DNA from: Natrinema sp046097095
Lineage (GTDB): Archaea; Halobacteriota; Halobacteria; Halobacteriales; Natrialbaceae
NCBI RefSeq assembly: GCF_046097095.1
Contig: NZ_CP175698.1
Span: forward strand, 1,302,001-1,366,000
Length of the DNA: 64,000 bases
Direction of reading: 5' to 3'
Shown here: piece by piece, positions 59,559 to 64,000 of the stretch
Layout: the number at the start of each line of letters is the position of its first letter
Position numbering within the stretch: the first letter of the stretch is position 1
Made by a program: the position numbers and the translations under genes
Notes under the pieces: model-generated
Told to the model about the DNA's origin: nothing
What the model saw: the letters and a program-made list of their open reading frames with translations, nothing else
Database searches by the model: none

Positions 59559-60260
59559 TCAGTGCCCGCCGTGGTCGCCATGGCCGTCCTGATCACCATG
59601 CCCGTCGCCGCCGAGTGCGCTCGTGACTCGGTCGTTCAACGACGTCAGCTTCCGCTGGACGGCGTCCGGTTTTTCCGACGGCGGGTCCGCTAGCGCGGGT
59701 TGCTCGCTCGGATCGGGGCGTCCGACGATGACGCTGCCGATCATCCCGGCCGTCTCGTGGGGCGTACAGTAGTACTGGTAGACGCCCTCAGTTTCGAACG
59801 TGTGTTCGAACGTAGCACCCTTTTTCGAGAGGACACCGCTGTCCCACGCCGCCGCCCCGTCAGGAGCGAGTTGCGGTTCGCCGTTGTCGGCGTGATAGGC
59901 AGTCGTCGAGTGATTGCCGCTCTCGTTAGTCCACGTGACGCGCCCGCGCGTCTCGACCCAGACGACGTGTGGCTCGAAGTGCTGTCCCGAATCGGTCGTT
60001 GCCATGGCTACCTCGGCCGTTTCGGACGGCCCCTCGAGTGCCGCGTCGTGGCCGTGGCTCTCGTTGCCGCCATGAGGCTCGTTGTGGCTCGTCTCGTTGG
60101 TCACACTCCCGTTTTCGTCGCCGCCGTCGTGGCTGTGATTGCCGTCGCCGTGCTGGTCGGTCTCGCTTTGGCCGCTCAGACAACCCGCGAGCCCGATGCC
60201 GATCGCACTGCCCGCAATCCCGAGCACCGTTCGTCGAGGCGGCTGATCGTGCTTCGTCAT
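59559..60260 (-). CDS. Halocyanin-like plastocyanin-domain lipoprotein
   Basis: 233 aa from ATG 60260. Tat lipoprotein signal RRTVLGIAGSAIGIGLAGC with the lipid Cys, then a long His/Asn/Gly-rich linker (GDGNHSHDGGDENG, HNEPHGGNESHGH), then a blue-copper domain: WVETRGRVTWTNESGNHSTTAYH (first ligand His) and VYQYYCTPHETAGMIGSVIV (Cys, His, Met). The C-terminal tail is again His/Gly-rich (GDGHGDQDGHGDHGGH). It carries electrons outside the cell membrane. The His-rich parts may bind extra metal. Confidence 0.88.
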   Translation of the reverse strand: MTKHDQPPRRTVLGIAGSAIGIGLAGCLSGQSETDQHGDGNHSHDGGDENGSVTNETSHNEPHGGNESHGHDAALEGPSETAEVAMATTDSGQHFEPHVVWVETRGRVTWTNESGNHSTTAYHADNGEPQLAPDGAAAWDSGVLSKKGATFEHTFETEGVYQYYCTPHETAGMIGSVIVGRPDPSEQPALADPPSEKPDAVQRKLTSLNDRVTSALGGDGHGDQDGHGDHGGH

Positions 60261-60436
60261 TCCACCGAAGCGATGCCGATCACCCACTTTTCTTATCCGG
60301 TATGTAGAACGGTATCGCCGCGACAATCATCCTACCCAACGTATAAGACCGACTCTTCGCAGAACGTGGTCGACCCGCTCAAGAACTGATAGCGAACCGG
60401 CCAGCGAAGCTACTAGGTATCTCGAGGAACGAAGGA

Positions 60437-60508
60437 AGCCTAGGCCGGGATTTGAACCCGGGCTCTCGTCCTTACCAAGGACGCGCTTTACCGCTAAGCT
60501 ACCCAGGC
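60437..60508 (-). tRNA. tRNA-Thr (anticodon GGT)
   Basis: 72-base cloverleaf on the minus strand. Acceptor GCCTGGG pairs with CCTAGGC (one G-T pair), discriminator T. Anticodon arm CGTCC-TTGGTAA-GGACG with anticodon GGT, reading ACC/ACU. T-arm GCCCGGGTTCAAATCCCGGC is complete. No intron is seen and CCA is not encoded. Confidence 0.95.
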
Positions 60509-60607
60509 GCGCATCTTTTCGTTGTTCGGAGTCGTCTTTATGGGTTTCGATTCGGTCGGGCCGTGCGGTAGGTTGTCTCGGTCCCGTCCCACGATTGCGA
60601 CCGACGA

Positions 60608-61339
60608 TCAGGGATCGGTCGCCGACGTCGCTCGATCGGTCGGACCCTCCTCGAGCGAGCGATCGCGAGTTCGCGCGTCGAAGTCGGCGAGACACTCCGC
60701 GGCTGGGGGAAACGAGGAGTCGGCGAGATCGGCCAGGTCCTCGGCGACGGCGAGCAGGCGCGGCGAGGGCGTTTCGTCGACGGCGACGGCCCCGGTGAGG
60801 ACGGCGAGTTCGAGCACGTCACGCTCGAGGTTGGCGTCGATTGCCGCGGGGTCGGCGTCGGCGACGGCGGTGCTGGTCTCGAGGTTGGTCCGGCGGGTCT
60901 GGTCGCGGCCGAACGACCGGACGGTTCGGACGGCTTTGCCGGCGGCGTCCGTGCGAGCGAGCAGGTAGAAGCCGCGGGCGACGAGGATGTCGGCGGCGAG
61001 GATCGCGAGGTCGCCGTCGCCCGCGTCCGCGTCGGTCGCCGTCCAGGGTTCGTCGCGGGCGAGCGAGCGCGTTAGGCGCAGGCCCTCGTAGATGAGCTGG
61101 ACGCCGGCCGCGTGGGTGACGACATCGTCGGATTCAGAATCGACCGCATCGGCGGGCCGCGACGCGTCCTCGAGGATGGGTCCCTCGGCTGCCGTGGCCG
61201 CGGCGCTCTCTATGGTGAGCGTGCCAGGGAGCATCGACGCCCGATCGAGAACGGATTCGAGGTAGTCGTGTAGCTGCGATGGTTCGACGTCCGCGACGGC
61301 CTCGACGGCGGCACGCCGACAGCTGTCGGCCTTCTCCAT
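60608..61339 (-). CDS. Helical haloarchaeal protein of unknown function
   Basis: 243 aa, all-helical by pattern: CRRAAVEAVADVEPSQLHDYLESVLDRASMLPG in part, VVTHAAGVQLIYEGLRLTRSLA, LAILAADILVARGFYLLARTDAAGKAVRTVRSFG (in part), VLELAVLTGAVA, LAVAEDLADLADSSFPPAAECLADFDAR. The helices LAADILVARGFYLL recall the non-catalytic subunit of heptaprenyl diphosphate synthase, but no DDxxD motif is present, so it is not a prenyl synthase itself. Divergent from the enoyl-CoA hydratase gene at 61400. Confidence 0.68.
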   Translation of the reverse strand: MEKADSCRRAAVEAVADVEPSQLHDYLESVLDRASMLPGTLTIESAAATAAEGPILEDASRPADAVDSESDDVVTHAAGVQLIYEGLRLTRSLARDEPWTATDADAGDGDLAILAADILVARGFYLLARTDAAGKAVRTVRSFGRDQTRRTNLETSTAVADADPAAIDANLERDVLELAVLTGAVAVDETPSPRLLAVAEDLADLADSSFPPAAECLADFDARTRDRSLEEGPTDRATSATDP

Positions 61340-61399
61340 TAGCGGGGGGTTACGAGGGCGGAGCCAAAGACCTTTGGAAACGCCCGGTCGACTGCTGCC

Positions 61400-62104
61400 A
61401 TGATCGACGTTGACACGAACGGTGCGGTCCGTACCGTCACGATCGACCGTCCTGAGGTGCGAAACGCCCTCTCCGTCGACGGCCTCAGGGACCTCGAGAC
61501 GGCGATCGAAGACGCCGACGAGTCGGTGATCTACCTCCGTGGACGCGGGCCGGCCTTCTCGGCGGGCGCGGACGTAACCGAGGTCGCGGCGCTCGAGGGA
61601 GAGCGCGACCGCGCCGCCGAGTTCGCACGGCTGGGCCAGCGCGTCGCCCAGACCATCGAGGATTCGCCCGCGGTCGTCGTCGCGGGGATCGACGGCCCGG
61701 CCCGCGGCGGCGGTCTCGAGCTCGCGCTGGCCTGTGACGTTCGCGTCGGGACGCCGGAGTCGACCTACGGCGAACCGGGCGTCAGCTTCGGCCTGTTCGG
61801 TGCTTGGGGCGGCACCGTCCGCCTACCCCGCGTGCTCGGCGAGGGCGACGCCCTCGAGTTCGCCCTTTCCGGGCGGTCGATCGACGCCGAGGAGGCCCTG
61901 CGGATGGGCCTCATTTCGCGGCTCGAAGACGAGCCTCGATCGGTCGCCGAGGAGATCGCTGAAAACGCGCCCGACGCACTGGCTGCGTTGAAACGGCGGC
62001 TTCGAGACGATGGCGAACGCGCGACTCAGGAGCGACGCGAGGCCGAGGCGTTCGCCGACCTCGTGACGGCCCACGCCGACGATATAGACGCGCTGCTCGA
62101 GTAG
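61400..62104 (+). CDS. Enoyl-CoA hydratase/isomerase family protein lacking the second catalytic Glu
   Basis: 234 aa, short crotonase fold: VRNALSVDGLRDLETAI, FSAGADVTEVAAL (oxyanion hole), DGPARGGGLELALACD with the Glu144 equivalent. At the Glu164 position, 20 residues on, the sequence is YGEPGVSFGLFGAWGGTVRL, where Gly replaces Glu. So plain hydration of enoyl-CoA is unlikely; an isomerase, decarboxylase or dehalogenase-type reaction is possible. It is shorter than the gene at 14872. Divergent from 60608. Confidence 0.82.
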   Translation: MIDVDTNGAVRTVTIDRPEVRNALSVDGLRDLETAIEDADESVIYLRGRGPAFSAGADVTEVAALEGERDRAAEFARLGQRVAQTIEDSPAVVVAGIDGPARGGGLELALACDVRVGTPESTYGEPGVSFGLFGAWGGTVRLPRVLGEGDALEFALSGRSIDAEEALRMGLISRLEDEPRSVAEEIAENAPDALAALKRRLRDDGERATQERREAEAFADLVTAHADDIDALLE

Positions 62105-62176
62105 GATCGCGGCTCGTACGTCCTCGCCGTCGGGCCGTGCGAAAGTGATTTAGTAGCTTACATATACGAGAGTGGT

Positions 62177-62728
62177 ATGCCCGAACCGGTGTTTCTCGAG
62201 GCCGACCGGGTCACGCTCCGGCCGATCGAAGAGGCCGACCTCGAGTTCCTGCAGGCGCAGATCAACGATCCGCGAATCTGGCGGCTCATCGGTCGCTCGA
62301 GGCCGATGAACCGTGAGCAGGAACGCGAGTTCTTCGATGACGTCGTCTGTGGCGATGAAAACGTGTCGCTCCTGATCGTCGACGAATCGACAGCGATCGG
62401 AACCATCGCGCTCAACCGGATCGATCTGGAGGCACAAAAGGCCGAACTCGGCTACTGGGTCGCAACCGACCACCACGAGCGAGGCTACGGCTCCGAGGCG
62501 GCGGAGCGCGTCGTCCGGTACGCCTTCGACCAGCTTGGGCTCCACCGAATCGAGGCCCGCGTCTTCGAACTCAACGAGCCGTCGCGACGGCTGCTCGAGT
62601 CCGTCGGGTTCACGCAGGAAGGCGTCCACCGCGACGTCGCGTTCATCGACGGCGCGTATCAGGACGCGTACTGGTACGGGCTACTCGAGGACGAGTGGCG
62701 AAGCGAGCGCCGTGAGGGCGGCGACTAA
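62177..62728 (+). CDS. GNAT N-acetyltransferase, RimJ/RimL-like
   Basis: 183 aa: VTLRPIEEADLEFLQAQINDPRIWRLIGRSRPM in part, IGTIALNRIDLEAQKAELGYWVATDHHERGYGSEAAERVVRYAF (acetyl-CoA loop R-G-Y-G-S) and LHRIEARVFELNEPSRRLLESVGFTQEGVHRD in part. It is the Acetyltransf_3 type that acetylates ribosomal protein N-termini, amines or antibiotics. Its stop overlaps the nadE stop by four bases on the opposite strand. Confidence 0.88.
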   Translation: MPEPVFLEADRVTLRPIEEADLEFLQAQINDPRIWRLIGRSRPMNREQEREFFDDVVCGDENVSLLIVDESTAIGTIALNRIDLEAQKAELGYWVATDHHERGYGSEAAERVVRYAFDQLGLHRIEARVFELNEPSRRLLESVGFTQEGVHRDVAFIDGAYQDAYWYGLLEDEWRSERREGGD

Positions 62729-63519
62729 TCCAGCTTCTCCGGTGCCGGCGGCGCGGTGCGCTTGTGTTCGCTGCGCTCGTAGAGTCCGCGGACTTTCTCG
62801 ACGGTGGCTTCGTCGACCTCGAGCAGTCGGGCGGTCGCGGCGACCGACAGCGGGCCGTCGATATGGGTCACGAGGATCGAGTCGAGCGTCTCGTAGCTGA
62901 TCCCAAGTTCGTCCTCGTCGGTCTGATCGGCCCACAGCTCCGCGGTGGCGGTCTTCGCGGCCAGTTCCTCGGGGACGCCGACGTGGCGGGCGAGCTGGCG
63001 GACCTGTGCCTTGTAGAGGTTGCCGATCGGGTGACAGTCGACGGCCCCATCTCCGTACTTCGTGAAGTAGCCGACGGCGGCCTCGCTTCGATTGCCCGTT
63101 CCCAACACCAGCCGGCTCTCGTGGTTGGCGACGAGATAGTTCATGACCGCCCGAACGCGGGCGCGTGCGTTGCCAACGGCCTCGCGGTCGCCCTCGGCCT
63201 CGGGATAGGCCGCCAGCAGCGAGTCGACGATCGGCTCGATTTCGATCACGTCGTAGGTAATCTCCAGCGTCTGTGCGACCCGTTCGGCGTCGCTCATGTT
63301 GCCTTCGCTGCTGACCGTCGCCGGGAGGACGAGCCCGTGAACGTCGTCGGCTCCGAGGGCCTCGACCGCGAGGTGTCCGGTCAGCGTGCTGTCGATCCCA
63401 CCCGAGAGCCCGAGCACGACGCCGTCAGCCCCCGCAGCGTCGACCTGTTTGCGAATGAACTGCGTGATGTGGTCGCGCTGCAACGTTAGTTCCCGCTCGG
63501 AAAACCGAAGGTCGAGCAT
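62725..63519 (-). CDS. nadE: NAD+ synthase (ammonia-dependent)
   Basis: 264 aa with the PP-loop VLGLSGGIDSTLTGHLAVEALG in part, ATP/NaAD contact LVLGTGNRSEAAVGYFTKYGDGAVDCHPIGNLYKAQVRQLARHVGVP in parts, and AKTATAELWADQTDEDELG. No glutaminase domain is present, so it uses NH3. Makes NAD+ from deamido-NAD+. The A+T-richer gap above 63519 holds its promoter. Convergent with the GNAT gene. Confidence 0.94.
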   Translation of the reverse strand: MLDLRFSERELTLQRDHITQFIRKQVDAAGADGVVLGLSGGIDSTLTGHLAVEALGADDVHGLVLPATVSSEGNMSDAERVAQTLEITYDVIEIEPIVDSLLAAYPEAEGDREAVGNARARVRAVMNYLVANHESRLVLGTGNRSEAAVGYFTKYGDGAVDCHPIGNLYKAQVRQLARHVGVPEELAAKTATAELWADQTDEDELGISYETLDSILVTHIDGPLSVAATARLLEVDEATVEKVRGLYERSEHKRTAPPAPEKLD

Positions 63520-63895
63520 ATCACCCCCTATGGCCGGTATAACCTAATACCCTCCCCTCACCGGAGAAAAATGACCGAGTGGTCGATTTCCGCCCTCTCG
63601 AGGGGGGAAGGGGGCGCTGTAGCGGTTATCTGGCGGTCGGTCGGGTGACCTAAGGTGAGAATGGATGCGAGCATCGAACTCCGCGACCCAGTCCGTTCGA
63701 GTCGAAAACGGGCACGAACCCCACGCTGCCGACAGTTTGCCGCAGCTATCGGGACGACGGCCGACCCGCGGTATGCATCGAGGGCCGCAGAAATCGCGAC
63801 TCGAGGCCGGAATCACGGTCGCCGACGACGGGGGCGCTCGAGAGCGCTACGTTGAAGTGCGATGGGCGGATACGCTCGAGTGTCGGCGCACGCGA
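63520..63895. other. Intergenic upstream of tRNA-Gly, nothing definite
   Basis: 376 bases. G-runs (GGGGGGAAGGGGG around 63603-63616) on the plus strand near the nadE side and no clean ORF. The right part precedes tRNA-Gly and presumably holds its promoter, but no clear TATA box is visible within 40 bases. No repeat found. Confidence 0.5.
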
Positions 63896-63966
63896 GCGTC
63901 GGTGGTCTAGTGGTAGGACATGAGCTTCCCAAGCTCATAGCCCGGGTTCAATTCCCGGCCGACGCA
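63896..63966 (+). tRNA. tRNA-Gly (anticodon CCC)
   Basis: 71-base cloverleaf. Acceptor GCGTCGG pairs fully with CCGACGC, discriminator A. Anticodon arm TGAGC-TTCCCAA-GCTCA with anticodon CCC, reading GGG. T-arm GCCCGGGTTCAATTCCCGGC is complete. No intron; CCA not encoded. The window ends 34 bases after it. Confidence 0.95.
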
Positions 63967-64000
63967 TTTCTGTAACGCACGGTCAGTAGGACGGCCGGCG

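Noticed and set aside
1..64000. CRISPR arrays, IS elements, prophage or rRNA
   Set aside because: No regular repeats with spacers, no transposase or integrase motifs and no rRNA signatures were seen.

Overview
This window is a stretch of haloarchaeal chromosome, most like the Natrialba/Natrinema/Haloterrigena group. The evidence is high G+C with strong G/C third positions, very acidic proteins, Tat-type lipoprotein signals (RR...GC), mostly leaderless genes with GTG or ATG starts, archaeal-only genes (Nob1, aIF5B, TRAM protein, secF-secD order, split GMP synthase) and many small haloarchaeal conserved proteins. I saw no phage, transposase, CRISPR array or rRNA. Two tRNA genes are present: Thr-GGT on the minus strand and Gly-CCC on the plus strand at the right edge.

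Layout. 1-2.5 kb is an A+T-richer edge with a winged-helix fragment, a PLP trans-sulfuration enzyme and a MOSC protein. 2.5-15.7 kb is core metabolism: DHDPS-family aldolase, mannose-1-P guanylyltransferase, CDGSH protein, DAO-family oxidoreductase, Hsp20, radical SAM-HhH protein, TRAM protein, cysteine-cluster protein, MBL hydrolase, methyltransferase, GT2 and enoyl-CoA hydratase. 15.7-21.3 kb is a metal section: a divergent NicO nickel/cobalt exporter-type permease and NikR, then two Fe-siderophore-type lipoproteins flanking a TrxR-like flavoprotein, each lipoprotein gene preceded by an iron-box palindrome. 21.5-29 kb holds carA, an AsnC regulator, a PHP phosphoesterase, a lipid kinase, an IDI-like Nudix protein, and a coupled GT4-methyltransferase-toroid operon.

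29-36 kb is the most accessory-looking part. A broken pair of winged-helix fragments and a 95-bp direct repeat border an A+T-richer island. The island carries an APC amino-acid permease fused to two UspA domains, a TrkA (RCK) protein and an Lrp regulator fused to an RCK_C domain, plus small membrane proteins. I read it as an amino-acid or osmolyte transport module under nucleotide or ion control.

36-46 kb has a methyltransferase-sulfatase-fold pair, an exported M24-fold protein without metal ligands, a quinone-oxidoreductase-like MDR, and a four-gene ABC-2 exporter operon. That operon ends with its own winged-helix regulator and is preceded by two tandem TTTGCA palindromes. MoaB and a 5-FTHF cyclo-ligase-like gene follow. 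46.6-64 kb is housekeeping: pyrG-guaAB-small protein, infB, PRC-barrel and nob1, CPBP protease, pgi, secF-secD, a halocyanin, tRNA-Thr, a second enoyl-CoA hydratase, GNAT, nadE and tRNA-Gly.

The best candidates for something undescribed are the permease-Usp / RCK / Lrp-RCK_C island with its flanking repeat, the self-regulated ABC-2 operon with phased operators, and the iron-box SBP-flavoprotein-SBP cluster with no permease or ATPase beside it.
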